Assembly (NCBI GenBank): GCA_045562575.1
Contig: JBJKVQ010000009.1
Location: 1-37,357, forward strand
From: UBA6952 sp045562575
GTDB taxonomy: Bacteria; Chloroflexota; Dehalococcoidia; Lucifugimonadales; UBA6952
Reading direction: 5' to 3'
Length of the DNA stretch: 37,357 nucleotides
The notes under the pieces are model-generated. The model had not been told where the DNA came from, did not search any database, and saw only the letters and a program-made list of their open reading frames with translations. Positions 7,463 to 16,233 of the stretch are shown piece by piece. Position numbers and translations under genes: made by a program. Numbering within the stretch: the stretch's first letter is position 1; the number at the start of each line of letters is the position of its first letter.

Positions 7463-8191
7463 TTAGTTAATAATTTGCATATTTTTACAAAATTCTAGAA
7501 CAAGCTTTCTGAATTCAGTTTGTTTGTGTCGATATACCCCATGTTCAGAGTCTTGAAAAATTTCTGTACGTGAATTCGGTAAATTTCTTCCTAAAATAAT
7601 AGATCCGCCTGCACCTGCTATTGAGTCCTGCCCTCCACCAACTATAAGTGCAGGGCATTGTATTTCTTTCAATCTTGGTGTGTAAGGGTGTTCTCTTAGT
7701 CCTGCTGTAGCACGAGCTTGAGCTAGGAATGAATCCATATGTTCAGGTTTGATTTTTCTAATCCCTGTACCAACTCTAGACTCTTCACTTTGTTTATACC
7801 AATTTTCAGAAGCTGTAACATTTACTTCGCTTGAACTAGAATCAATTATTATTGCTGAACACATATCTTGGTAATCTAATGCAAATTGTTGGACAACTAT
7901 ACCCCCCCAAGAAACTCCATGAAGAACTACTTTTTTCACATTCAGATGATCTAATAATCGTGCTAAATCACTTGCATAAAGAGGTACAGAATATTTTGAA
8001 GCCTGTGAAGATTCTCCCAATCCTCTATTATCCCATGTAACTACACGGTCAAAATATTTTTCCCAAAAGCTAAATTCTTCAGTAAAAGGTTTTCCACTTT
8101 GGCCTATACCATGACAATGTACAAAAGCAAAGGGGCCTTTTCCGGTCTCTTCATAATGGATCGAAACATCATTTAAGTCTAAATTTGGCAT
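7463..8191 (-). CDS. Alpha/beta hydrolase
   Basis: This 242-residue enzyme has an alpha/beta-hydrolase fold. H-C-H-G-I-G (25-30) is the oxyanion-hole strand, G-V-S94-W-G-G is the nucleophile elbow, D189 in G-G-Q-D-S is the likely acid, and H217 in S-E-H-G is the general base, so the triad is intact. The W-D-N-R-G-L-G-E-S block is typical of the esterase/lactonase/epoxide-hydrolase-like branch. The substrate is unknown; the neighbours (amidohydrolase, CMD protein, transporters) suggest catabolism of a small organic compound. It is cytoplasmic, with no signal peptide, and lies 15 bases from the MFS gene before it. Confidence 0.9.
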   Translation of the reverse strand: MPNLDLNDVSIHYEETGKGPFAFVHCHGIGQSGKPFTEEFSFWEKYFDRVVTWDNRGLGESSQASKYSVPLYASDLARLLDHLNVKKVVLHGVSWGGIVVQQFALDYQDMCSAIIIDSSSSEVNVTASENWYKQSEESRVGTGIRKIKPEHMDSFLAQARATAGLREHPYTPRLKEIQCPALIVGGGQDSIAGAGGSIILGRNLPNSRTEIFQDSEHGVYRHKQTEFRKLVLEFCKNMQIIN

Positions 8192-8206
8192 AATTTAAAA
8201 ACTCTT

Positions 8207-9376
8207 TCACTTTATTGCTATGTTTTTACTCAGAATAATTACTAGTAAACTTACTATTGAAATACCTATCATGCTACTATTTAAACTATAGCTATCAGCA
8301 ATAAATCCAAACAAAATTGGCGCAATCGCGACCCCAACTTCGGTGCTTGTATAGTAAATACCATAAGCTTTTCCTCGTGTTTCTGGATTTGTAATTTTTG
8401 CTACTATTCCGTAAAGGACAGAAGAAGTTCCATTCAATCCTATACCCAAAATAAATACTAATACTGTTCCAATAGGTATATTGGTGATAAGGATTATTGG
8501 AAGTAATATACTAACTACTATTTTTGTAGCAAAAATTATAGTGAAAGCATTATATCGATCACTCAACCATCCGGAAGAAAATTTTCCTATAGCACCTCCA
8601 CTATACAATATGGTAAATATTAGTGTTGTACGAAGTGTAGTCATACCTTTTGAGATAAATATGAATGGTATAAACGTTAAGGTAGCTGTTCGAATCATTG
8701 AGTCAATAAATCCTGCCATCATCAGTACTACAAACTGAGCATCAATTACAGTAAGTAATTTTGAATTGTTAGTGCTAGTTGGAGTTTGTATATTATTTGC
8801 ATTGTTTGAAGATTTTGATATCGATAGATTCGTAACCATACTTCCAAGTACCAGAATTATCCCGGTAACACCTACGAATAATAGACATTTTTGCCATCCA
8901 AAAGAAACGACTAATAGTGCGACGATAATTGGGGCGATAATTTTGCCAAGATCACCCGAAAAATTTAATATTCCTATCGACGTAAATAGGGATTTAGGAT
9001 CTGACCCTCTGGAAACGAATCTTGCCCCGACAGGATGTTGAACTCCGCCACCTATTCCAGTTATAAAAGACATACCCAAAAACATAATATTTGTAGTTGC
9101 TAAGCTCATTAATATTACACCGATACCAACCCATAGGTTAGCACCCCCAATAAGCCAAAATTCACTTATACGATCAGAAATAATTCCAGCAGGTAATTGT
9201 GTTAATGCAGCACCTAAATCAAATACAGTTTTGATAAGACCTGTTTGGGTGTAATTGAGTTCGTACGTTATAGCTATGTATGGTAACAAGGGATACATAA
9301 TTGCAAAATATAGGTCACCTACAATATGGTTACTACAAGTAAATGCTAATATTTTATTAGTTTTGCTTTTAAACAT
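8207..9376 (-). CDS. MFS transporter, 12-helix type
   Basis: This 389-residue protein has about twelve membrane helices. The loop 2-3 motif A is partly kept (A-G-I-I-S-D-R-I, then the second-half copy S-S-G-W-L-S-D-R-Y). The length suits the sugar-phosphate/anion or drug DHA1-type MFS groups. The direction and substrate of transport cannot be read from sequence. The ATG at 9376 has no clear ribosome site. It lies between an EamA-type transporter (35 bases upstream) and the alpha/beta hydrolase (15 bases downstream). Confidence 0.88.
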   Translation of the reverse strand: MFKSKTNKILAFTCSNHIVGDLYFAIMYPLLPYIAITYELNYTQTGLIKTVFDLGAALTQLPAGIISDRISEFWLIGGANLWVGIGVILMSLATTNIMFLGMSFITGIGGGVQHPVGARFVSRGSDPKSLFTSIGILNFSGDLGKIIAPIIVALLVVSFGWQKCLLFVGVTGIILVLGSMVTNLSISKSSNNANNIQTPTSTNNSKLLTVIDAQFVVLMMAGFIDSMIRTATLTFIPFIFISKGMTTLRTTLIFTILYSGGAIGKFSSGWLSDRYNAFTIIFATKIVVSILLPIILITNIPIGTVLVFILGIGLNGTSSVLYGIVAKITNPETRGKAYGIYYTSTEVGVAIAPILFGFIADSYSLNSSMIGISIVSLLVIILSKNIAIK

Positions 9377-9411
9377 TCTGTTAACATAGTCTAGAACCTA
9401 ATAAATGTCTA

Positions 9412-10317
9412 TTAATTCGTGCTGTATATTAAAAGAACGATACTAAAAAGTATTAGTAGTATAGAAAAGATTTCAGTACGGCTTATTCCTTCTTTAAATA
9501 TTCTCTGAGTAACTAATATCGAGAATAGTAATTCAACTTGTCCAACTGTTTTCACGTAAGCTGCTTGTGTTAATGCAAATGCTGTAAACCATGCAATTGA
9601 ACCAATTGCACTTGTAATACCTATTAATAAAGAGCGTTTCCAATAGAATAAGATTCCATTAAACATTGTTCTATTTTTATACATAATCCATAATCCAAGT
9701 TGAATTATATTCAGTATCAATATAACAAGCAGTGTTAGCGCTGCATTCGTCAACGGGTTATCGTGATTGAGTATAAGAATTGCTTCTCGAATAAGTAAAG
9801 CGTCAAAGGCAAATGACGCTCCTGATGTTATTCCAATAAATACCGATTTACTTTTTAAACCTGTTAGTAGTGATTTAAGTTGTATATTTTGTTGTGATGA
9901 AGACATAATTATTACACCTAACATACCCAGTACTACAGCTACACTACTAAGAATATTCAGATATGCTTGAAAGAAAATTGCACCAAATATGGCAACTTGT
10001 ATAGCTTCTGTTTTTGTATATGCAGTACTGACAGCAAAATTCCGATGAGAAAATAGGGAAACTAATAATATTGTTCCAATAATTTGAAATAATCCGGCAA
10101 ATAAACAATAAAGCATAAATTTTTGACTTATTGAGGGAAATTCCAAACCGTTATTGTGTAAGAAGAGTACGTAGAGGATCACAATAGGGAATCCAAATAT
10201 AAATCGTATCCAAGTAATAACTTCTGCAGAAAGAAATGTGGTTAATGATTTTTGTAAACTAGTTCGAATAGTTTGCATTAATGCGGCAAAAATAGTGATA
10301 AAAACCCAAGTAGACAT
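9412..10317 (-). CDS. EamA/DMT-superfamily transporter
   Basis: This 301-residue protein has ten membrane helices in two similar halves, the architecture of EamA (drug/metabolite transporter superfamily) permeases. The first half carries W-I-R-F-I-F-G-F-P and A-Y-T-K-T-E-A-I-Q, and the second A-Y-V-K-T-V-G-Q-V-E, which match the T/K-x-x-x-x-E blocks of the family. Members usually export amino acids, metabolites or drugs. The start lies one base after the stop of the 149-residue unknown gene, and its ribosome site (AGGA) overlaps that gene's end, so the two are probably coupled. Confidence 0.88.
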   Translation of the reverse strand: MSTWVFITIFAALMQTIRTSLQKSLTTFLSAEVITWIRFIFGFPIVILYVLFLHNNGLEFPSISQKFMLYCLFAGLFQIIGTILLVSLFSHRNFAVSTAYTKTEAIQVAIFGAIFFQAYLNILSSVAVVLGMLGVIIMSSSQQNIQLKSLLTGLKSKSVFIGITSGASFAFDALLIREAILILNHDNPLTNAALTLLVILILNIIQLGLWIMYKNRTMFNGILFYWKRSLLIGITSAIGSIAWFTAFALTQAAYVKTVGQVELLFSILVTQRIFKEGISRTEIFSILLILFSIVLLIYSTN

Positions 10318-10318
10318 T

Positions 10319-10768
10319 TTATCCTAATCTTAATTCAGGAATTTCTATTCCTAATTGTGGGACTAAAAGTGTGGTAATTTTTATATTATCGATAATATCT
10401 TGAGATAATGGACTAACAAGTTTGTAAAATCCGTCTTCAAAATTATCACGCATTATTATATTCATAGATATCAATTTAGCAATTTGTGTTCCAATTACTA
10501 CTTGATAATCAGCATTGGGAATATTGAAATTAGTAAACCATTCTTGATAAATTTTACCCCAAGTTTCACTTCCTTCTACAGAAGATAGAGAAACATCTAC
10601 ACCATTAGGATAACAACCTTCAGAAAATCGTTTGAATACTGCATTGAAAATATCGTCTCGTGACTTTACCTGTCTGGGTTGATCAGGGTCGAAATGTATC
10701 CATGATGCGAGTATACAACAATCAATTAATGCTGTAGGTGGTTTTAAAATAGTATTCTTTTCATCCAT
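10319..10768 (-). CDS. Protein of unknown function, 149 residues
   Basis: This soluble protein has no signal peptide or membrane helix. It has a cysteine pair (C-C at 17-18), S-W-I-H-F-D-P-D near residues 22-30 and W-G-K-I-Y-Q-E-W-F-T-N-F in the middle. I do not recognise the family. TAGGGG lies six bases before the ATG. It is followed after one base by the EamA transporter gene, so it may be linked to that transporter's substrate. The frame is open over its full length and its codon use resembles the neighbours, which supports a real gene. Confidence 0.65.
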   Translation of the reverse strand: MDEKNTILKPPTALIDCCILASWIHFDPDQPRQVKSRDDIFNAVFKRFSEGCYPNGVDVSLSSVEGSETWGKIYQEWFTNFNIPNADYQVVIGTQIAKLISMNIIMRDNFEDGFYKLVSPLSQDIIDNIKITTLLVPQLGIEIPELRLG

Positions 10769-10835
10769 CCCTTGCCCCTATACCTTTTTCTTTTAGCATT
10801 ACGATTGTCGCACTTCCTTAGAGATTTGCCAAACA

Positions 10836-12320
10836 CTAATTAATGGTATTTTTTGACTTTTTTAATCCAAACCATGCAATCAATGAAGAGATAATTCCTA
10901 GAATGATAATTATTGAACCCAATATATAGGAGATTTGAAATGCGTACATAAATGATTCAATAGAATTTTGGGATGAAGAGGCATACAAAATATCAATATT
11001 TGGTGAATTTGATTGATATAAAGATATGAATAACCACCCTATGATTGTAACTGCTGTTACGCTACCAAATGCTCGAGATATAGCTGATATTGCTCCGCCT
11101 GTTCCTAAGGAACTTGATGACATTTTACCCATGATTAAGCTTAAATTTGCACTTTGAAAAAGGCCTATACCTGACCCGACAATAATCATTCTAAGCCCTA
11201 TCTCTACTAGTGAGGAGTTGGCAGATAATATGCTATACGAGAATAGTCCTATACTGACAATAACTAATCCAATTACACTAATAATTCCAGGACCATATTT
11301 ATCAGATAAATATCCACCTATTGGAGAACAAAACGATATTGAAATTGCATTCAGTAGGAGAAAGATACCTAAAATTATTGATGATGCTGAAATAATTTCT
11401 GCAACAAAAAAAGGAAGTATGAATAAATTAACAAAAGATCCCATGTACAGAAATAGATTTGCAAAAAATCCACCTAGAACAACAGGATTATTTATTAAAT
11501 TAAACTGAATTAAAGGATTACTTAACATCATTTGTCTCATAACAAATAATGTTATTGAAACAATAGAAATAGATAAGGTAGACAAGGTTGTAATTGCAAA
11601 CCAATTAATTTTTGTCCCCAAATTTAAAAATGTTATTGCAGATATAATCCCGATAAATATAAGTATTGCTCCTAACCAATCAAAATTATGTTTTTTTGGA
11701 GTTTGTTGGATAACTGGTTTTGTATAATTTTTTATTAGAGTTAATGAGCCAATAATGCATAATATGCATATTGGTAATCTGCCTAAAAATATCCATTGCC
11801 ATGACAAAAATTCGAGTATAACCCCTGCGAATACCGTACCAAAAACCAAACCAAAACTTCCTATGCCAACCATCACTCCAAGTGCTCGACCTCTGTAATA
11901 GGATGGAAATAAAGAAGTTGCTAAAGCTGGAGCGATAGATAATATAGCGGAATTACCAAATGCTTGTAGAATCCTGAACCCTAGTACAGAATTAATAGTT
12001 GGAGAAAATCCAATAGATATCATTGCTAATGAATAGATAATTAATCCAAAAATAAAAACGTTTTTTAATCCAAATGCATCTCCCGCACTCCCCATTGGTA
12101 ATTGTAGGGCTACAGTGGTGCCAAGATAAAAGATTATCATGAGATAAGTTATGTTAGGAGAAACGGTGAAAAACTCTGATATATTCGGTAGGGCAACATT
12201 AACACTGATGTCTAAAGCACTTAGAAACATACCAGAACCAACAACAAAAAGTTGGATCCACTGAATTCTGTTTATAGTATCAGCTGAGTTTGTATCGTTA
12301 CTTCTAGGTGTATAGAACAA
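10836..12320 (-). CDS. MFS drug:H+ antiporter, DHA2 (14-helix) type
   Basis: This 494-residue transporter has about 14 membrane helices. L-D-I-S-V-N-V-A-L-P (residues 36-45) is the hallmark DHA2 motif in helix 1, and L-P-M-G-S-A-G-D-A-F-G-L (74-85) is a degenerate motif A. It is a second DHA2 member in this run, clearly different from the one at 5132-6577. The frame opens with TTG at 12320 with no convincing Shine-Dalgarno; the first in-frame ATG is only at residue 31, inside helix 1, so TTG is preferred. It starts 20 bases after the CMD-family gene. Confidence 0.88.
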   Translation of the reverse strand: MFYTPRSNDTNSADTINRIQWIQLFVVGSGMFLSALDISVNVALPNISEFFTVSPNITYLMIIFYLGTTVALQLPMGSAGDAFGLKNVFIFGLIIYSLAMISIGFSPTINSVLGFRILQAFGNSAILSIAPALATSLFPSYYRGRALGVMVGIGSFGLVFGTVFAGVILEFLSWQWIFLGRLPICILCIIGSLTLIKNYTKPVIQQTPKKHNFDWLGAILIFIGIISAITFLNLGTKINWFAITTLSTLSISIVSITLFVMRQMMLSNPLIQFNLINNPVVLGGFFANLFLYMGSFVNLFILPFFVAEIISASSIILGIFLLLNAISISFCSPIGGYLSDKYGPGIISVIGLVIVSIGLFSYSILSANSSLVEIGLRMIIVGSGIGLFQSANLSLIMGKMSSSSLGTGGAISAISRAFGSVTAVTIIGWLFISLYQSNSPNIDILYASSSQNSIESFMYAFQISYILGSIIIILGIISSLIAWFGLKKSKNTIN

Positions 12321-12340
12321 GGGTATTAATTATTATATTG

Positions 12341-12892
12341 TTATGTATTAAGTAAGGGATTAATACCATCTTCAAGGTCTACTTCTAAGGCATTTATTGA
12401 TAAGCAGAGCATATTGTAGTAACCAATGATTGCTATTAAGTCAATAAGTGCTTTCTGCCCAAGTAAGTGTTCTACTGCACTATAAGTAGCATTAGATATT
12501 TTGGTATTTTCTAGTAATTCTTTTGTGAATTGTACAAATACCCCTTCTTTTGGTAGTAATTTACGTGGTGGAATATTGTTCTGTATAGTTTCGATTACCT
12601 CGTCTCTTATACCTAACTCTTTCGCTGAGTTAACGTGATGAGTCCAAACATATTCACAGTTTTGGATTTTAGATATAGTTAAGGTTATTATTTCTCTGAT
12701 TTCAGAGTTAATTGTAGGTGAAACATATCTTAGTTCTTCGCCTAGGGATGCAATTTTTGTTGCGATTTCAGGGCTATTTAGTAAAGCTTTAAATGGTCGA
12801 GCAACATGTCCGCGATATTTAGCTATTTCATCATAGAACTGTTGTTTATCGCTAGGAATTTCATCTCTTTCTAAAATATCGACTCTAGGCAT
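12341..12892 (-). CDS. Carboxymuconolactone decarboxylase (CMD/AhpD)-like protein
   Basis: This 183-residue all-helical protein carries the CMD-family core: E-I-R-E-I-I-T-L-T-I-S followed by N-C-E-Y-V-W-T-H-H-x-x-x-A-K-E-L-G-I (78-95). Only one of the two AhpD cysteines (C79) is present; the second is Val/Trp in C-E-Y-V-W. It should therefore not be a thiol peroxidase and fits the carboxymuconolactone-decarboxylase-like branch, often linked to aromatic or lactone catabolism. A GGAGG ribosome site precedes ATG 12892. It lies 23 bases from the amidohydrolase gene and is probably co-transcribed with it. Confidence 0.85.
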   Translation of the reverse strand: MPRVDILERDEIPSDKQQFYDEIAKYRGHVARPFKALLNSPEIATKIASLGEELRYVSPTINSEIREIITLTISKIQNCEYVWTHHVNSAKELGIRDEVIETIQNNIPPRKLLPKEGVFVQFTKELLENTKISNATYSAVEHLLGQKALIDLIAIIGYYNMLCLSINALEVDLEDGINPLLNT

Positions 12893-12915
12893 AGTTTTCC
12901 TCCAATTAAATTATC

Positions 12916-14244
12916 TTAGTTATTCCAGGCTTTTTTTGCGATTCTATTCGCTTCTTTAATTATGTATTCTTCATCTAAGTTTAAAATTTTATGGTTTTTC
13001 ATAATCCACTTACCATCTACCATAACAGACTCAACATCTTGTATTTGACCCATATGAACCCAATTTGAAACAATATCTGTTTGAGGTGTCATATGTGGTT
13101 GAAAGGTATTCACTATAATTAAATCAGCTTTATTTCCTTTTGCTATATATCCACCATTATTAATTCCTAAAGACTGGTAACCATTTTGTGTCGCCCATTT
13201 ATATACTTCGTTTGGATTTGGATTTCTACCATCCATCATTCGTATACGTTCCATAAATAATCCGGTTCTCATAACTTCGATCATATTTTCATCCATGTTG
13301 TCTGAGCCCATTGAAATATTACAGCCATATTTTTCCAGATCCTTTATATTAGGGCTTAATCCTCTTCTTGCAGCTATTGATGAATTGAATGATACTGATG
13401 ATTTGAATTTGCCTAATAGTTGCTCCTCTTTTTTTGTCATACATCTACAATGAGCAGCAACAAGTTTACTTGTTAGAAAATTATTTTGCTCTAAGTATTC
13501 AGTAGGTGTAACACCATAATTATCTTTTATATTTTGGACTTCTCCCCATAATTGATTCAGATGAATTGTTGAAATAACATCGAGTTTCTCTTGCAGTTTT
13601 CGTAATTCCTGTAATGATTGTGGTGAATTCATATCAGGTGCATGCGCTGCAAGAGCTACTAAAACTCTCGATCCATCATATCCATTCCATTTGGAGTGTA
13701 AATTAGTAATTCGTTCTAAACCAGCATCTATTTTTTGTTGATCAGATTCAAATTTACCTGGCTCTCCGATACTTCCAGATACTCTATCAGACATTTGTTC
13801 TGCTAAAACCAAACGTAGTCCACTTTTTTGAATTTCATTTGCGTAATTCATAATACCTTGTGCTATTTCCATAGCGACTGTGGTCCCAGATTTAATTGCT
13901 TCTATTACACCTAATAAAACCATAATTTGCTGTTCTTCTGTTGAAATCTTTGGTAATGATCTTCTAGGAGGACCTGGAAATGGAGGAGTATTTGCATAAG
14001 ATTCGTTTTCAAAAACTCCTCGTGCAAGAGTTAAACTTAAATGGGTATGACAATTTGAAAATCCTGAAAATATTACTCGATTGTTTGCATCTATTGTGCT
14101 TGCTTCAGGATATTTTTTATGGGCTTCAGTAGTTGGTAATAGGTCTAGGATAATATCATTTTCAATAATAATAGATTGATTTTCTAAAACAGAAATAGTA
14201 TCAGTGCTCATTACAATTTTCCCGTTTTGTATAGCAGTTTTCAT
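12916..14244 (-). CDS. Amidohydrolase, TRZ/ATZ (chlorohydrolase/deaminase) type
   Basis: This 442-residue metal-dependent hydrolase belongs to the amidohydrolase superfamily. It shows H66-T-H68, H228, H265 (A-A-H-C) and D315 (G-S-D-N), the set of a single-metal deaminase/chlorohydrolase, and the C-terminal K-G-N-K-A-D-L-I-I block. In the S-adenosylhomocysteine/MTA deaminase and AtzA-TrzA group the residue three after the third His is usually a catalytic Glu (HxxE); here it reads H228-L-N-Q231. The chemistry may thus differ, or a nearby Glu (E235) may substitute. An AGGAG ribosome site precedes ATG 14244. It is followed by the CMD gene. Confidence 0.9.
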   Translation of the reverse strand: MKTAIQNGKIVMSTDTISVLENQSIIIENDIILDLLPTTEAHKKYPEASTIDANNRVIFSGFSNCHTHLSLTLARGVFENESYANTPPFPGPPRRSLPKISTEEQQIMVLLGVIEAIKSGTTVAMEIAQGIMNYANEIQKSGLRLVLAEQMSDRVSGSIGEPGKFESDQQKIDAGLERITNLHSKWNGYDGSRVLVALAAHAPDMNSPQSLQELRKLQEKLDVISTIHLNQLWGEVQNIKDNYGVTPTEYLEQNNFLTSKLVAAHCRCMTKKEEQLLGKFKSSVSFNSSIAARRGLSPNIKDLEKYGCNISMGSDNMDENMIEVMRTGLFMERIRMMDGRNPNPNEVYKWATQNGYQSLGINNGGYIAKGNKADLIIVNTFQPHMTPQTDIVSNWVHMGQIQDVESVMVDGKWIMKNHKILNLDEEYIIKEANRIAKKAWNN

Positions 14245-14299
14245 GTTTTTCTCCTGTAGTTGTTTATAATGGAAAATAATTTTTGGTTAATAGATTGCC

Positions 14300-15454
14300 T
14301 TAGTTTTCAAAACCTAATAGGTCTATATTGTTTATGACTCCTTTTGATTGAATAAGAACTTTAAAGTCGCCATAGTCTTCTGGATCAATGAGAGTTTTCA
14401 TAGCTATACGACTTAATTCTTTTCTAGCGTATGATAATTCTTTTGTATCAAGAGAATCTAAATAAGAATAAAAACCAAGGTTTTCTAAAAATTTGCGCTG
14501 TAATGAATATCCCTGTGTTGTAAAACCTTGCTTTTCTCCAGCTGCCATAAGTGATGTGAAATCGACAAATGATGTAATATCTTGGGAACCAATATTTTGG
14601 TATGGATTATTATTATATTGATGCTGATTGTAACACATTAAAGTTCCACTATTATATTTTGATGAATAAAGATCTTCCGATAATTCACCATAATCAATTG
14701 ATAGTATAAAACCTTTGTCCAAAGTTTTTGAAACTTCGGCCATCCAAGTATCAATACTTAGATTTATTTCACCTCGGTACCCTTCTGGTAAAGAAAGATT
14801 TAATGATTCTAGGCGATTAGTTATTAATGGATTGGATGGAATATCTAAAATTTCAGTAAAGCCTTTATTTGAAGTTGTTACATATATTTCTTTCACTAAT
14901 CCGTCTTGTATAACAAATTGATGAAAAGGGAAATTGTCTACTAATTCATTGCAAAGAATACAGCCAGTTATGTTTTTAAAAGGTGTAACTCCTTCTGCTT
15001 TTATTCGATTAATCCCCCATGTCATTTCTCTTTTATTAGAGCGATTATTTTGAGCTTCTCCATCCCATCCAAGTGATTCATTTAGTGAATCTGGCCACCA
15101 AGGTTCGTAATCTGTAGCTACATATTGTAGTGCGTCAGAAAAGTCAGAGTCTAATAGCTGAATTTCATCTACAATAGACCTTGCAAGTGCTCCGTCTCCA
15201 GAACCAACTTCAATAACTTGAAAAGAAGAAGGGAATTCTAGAATTTCCCACATTTGTTTTAGTTGCTTTGCGATGAGTGTTCCAAATAATGGATGGCTTG
15301 TTGGAGAAGTTCCAAATTCCGCATTGATTTTGTTTGCACGAGTAGAGTAGAAACCACCTCTAGGAGAGTAAAGACAAATTTGCATAAATTGAGAAAACGT
15401 TATCGGTCCGTTTTTCTGAATAAGATCACGGATTTCTTCCTCAACATTTTTCAC
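14300..15454 (-). CDS. SAM-dependent methyltransferase, MidA/NDUFAF7-like
   Basis: This 384-residue protein is of the COG1565 (MidA) family, bacterial relatives of the mitochondrial complex I arginine methyltransferase NDUFAF7. It shows G-P-I-T-F-S-Q-F-M near residue 16, Y-S-P-R-G-G-F-Y, S-H-P-L-F-G, and the SAM-binding V-I-E-V-G-S-G-D-G-A-L (80-90). The later L-C-N-E-L-V-D-N-F-P-F-H is also diagnostic. The target protein in bacteria is uncertain. It starts with GTG at 15454, with AGAGG six bases upstream inside the end of the preceding tiny membrane gene. Confidence 0.9.
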   Translation of the reverse strand: MKNVEEEIRDLIQKNGPITFSQFMQICLYSPRGGFYSTRANKINAEFGTSPTSHPLFGTLIAKQLKQMWEILEFPSSFQVIEVGSGDGALARSIVDEIQLLDSDFSDALQYVATDYEPWWPDSLNESLGWDGEAQNNRSNKREMTWGINRIKAEGVTPFKNITGCILCNELVDNFPFHQFVIQDGLVKEIYVTTSNKGFTEILDIPSNPLITNRLESLNLSLPEGYRGEINLSIDTWMAEVSKTLDKGFILSIDYGELSEDLYSSKYNSGTLMCYNQHQYNNNPYQNIGSQDITSFVDFTSLMAAGEKQGFTTQGYSLQRKFLENLGFYSYLDSLDTKELSYARKELSRIAMKTLIDPEDYGDFKVLIQSKGVINNIDLLGFEN

Positions 15455-15457
15455 ACA

Positions 15458-15634
15458 TCACCTCTGATTTTTGAATCCTAACCCATATCTGGCACTTATC
15501 CAACCAGCTCCCATAGCGCCTACTATGGCAACAAAGTAATTTTCTCCATTAAATAACAGATTTGTTATCAGTATAGCAACAATAGTTGCAATACTCATAC
15601 TCAATCCATATGTAAGAAAAATTCTCAACTTCAT
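15458..15634 (-). CDS. Tiny two-helix membrane protein, 58 residues
   Basis: An intact frame from ATG 15634 to TGA 15458 encodes two hydrophobic segments (about 9-29 and 34-50) separated by G-E-N-Y, with a basic end G-F-K-N-Q-R. It ends three bases before the GTG of the MidA-like gene and contains that gene's ribosome site, so it heads the minus-strand run. No ribosome site is obvious for its own start, and the family is unknown. It could be a leader peptide in effect, but the clear two-helix pattern argues for a real membrane protein. Confidence 0.55.
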   Translation of the reverse strand: MKLRIFLTYGLSMSIATIVAILITNLLFNGENYFVAIVGAMGAGWISARYGLGFKNQR

Positions 15635-15660
15635 AATTTACTCGTAATCATTGATTTTTT

Positions 15661-15698
15661 GAATAATGTACACTATTCTATTATTATATATATAATAG
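15661..15698 (+). promoter_or_regulatory. umuDC promoter with palindromic operator (candidate SOS box)
   Basis: The 18-base GAATAATGTACACTATTC (15661-15678) is a palindrome apart from one base pair. TGTACA inside it (15667-15672) can serve as a -35, 18 bases before a perfect -10 TATAAT (15691-15696). A second dyad, CTATTAT/ATAATAG (15678-15698), covers the -10. A repressor on either dyad would block umuDC. In SOS genes this is the expected place for LexA; the sequence differs from the classical GAAC-N4-GTTC boxes, so LexA binding is inferred. Confidence 0.6.
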
Positions 15699-15712
15699 CT
15701 AAGGATACCAAA

Positions 15713-16228
15713 ATGCCACGTGGTGGATCAAGACTTGGAGCTGGCAGACCTAAAGGTCAAGGAAAATATAAAGAGTCAACCAGACCTATTCGAATACCTG
15801 AAAGTATGGTTCAAGAAATATTAGAATATGTTGAAACGAGTGGCTATCATTTGCCTTTATATGCGAGTGCAGTACAGGCTGGATTTCCTTCTCCTGCCGA
15901 TGATTATCTTGAAAGTAAATTAGATTTAAATAAACATCTTATTAAGCATCCAACTGCTACTTTTTTTGTAAGAGCTGCTGGACAATCTATGATTAAATCA
16001 GGTATTCATCATGGTGATATTTTGGTAGTTGATCGTAGTTTAGAAGCTAAAAATGGGAAAATTGTTATAGCAGCTATAGATGGGCAATTAACGGTAAAGA
16101 GGTTGAAAAAATCAACTCAAGGAACTTATCTTATGCCTGAAAATGATGAGTATGAACCTATTAAAATTGAAGAAAATAATGATGTGGTAATTTGGGGTGT
16201 AGTAACTAATGTACTGCATGAGGTATAG
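15713..16228 (+). CDS. umuD: UmuD-like S24 peptidase (SOS mutagenesis)
   Basis: This 171-residue protein self-cleaves on RecA filaments to form UmuD', the partner of UmuC in polymerase V. The cleavage site A56-G57 lies in V-Q-A-G-F-P-S-P-A-D-D-Y, the nucleophile is S92 (G-Q-S-M), the Lys base is K129 (T-V-K-R), and D-L-N-x-x-L-I-K-H-P-T-A-T-F is typical. Before it is an N-terminal extension, G-G-S-R-L-G-A-G-R-P, which E. coli UmuD lacks but many longer UmuD/LexA-like proteins have. The ATG at 15713 has AAGGA seven bases upstream; an earlier in-frame ATG (15659) lies upstream of the promoter and is rejected. umuC follows five bases after the stop. Confidence 0.93.
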   Translation: MPRGGSRLGAGRPKGQGKYKESTRPIRIPESMVQEILEYVETSGYHLPLYASAVQAGFPSPADDYLESKLDLNKHLIKHPTATFFVRAAGQSMIKSGIHHGDILVVDRSLEAKNGKIVIAAIDGQLTVKRLKKSTQGTYLMPENDEYEPIKIEENNDVVIWGVVTNVLHEV

Positions 16229-16233
16229 ACAGT

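Noticed and set aside
15659..15712. Earlier in-frame start for umuD
   Set aside because: It lies before the promoter and palindrome and lacks a ribosome site; ATG 15713 has AAGGA and the standard N-terminus.
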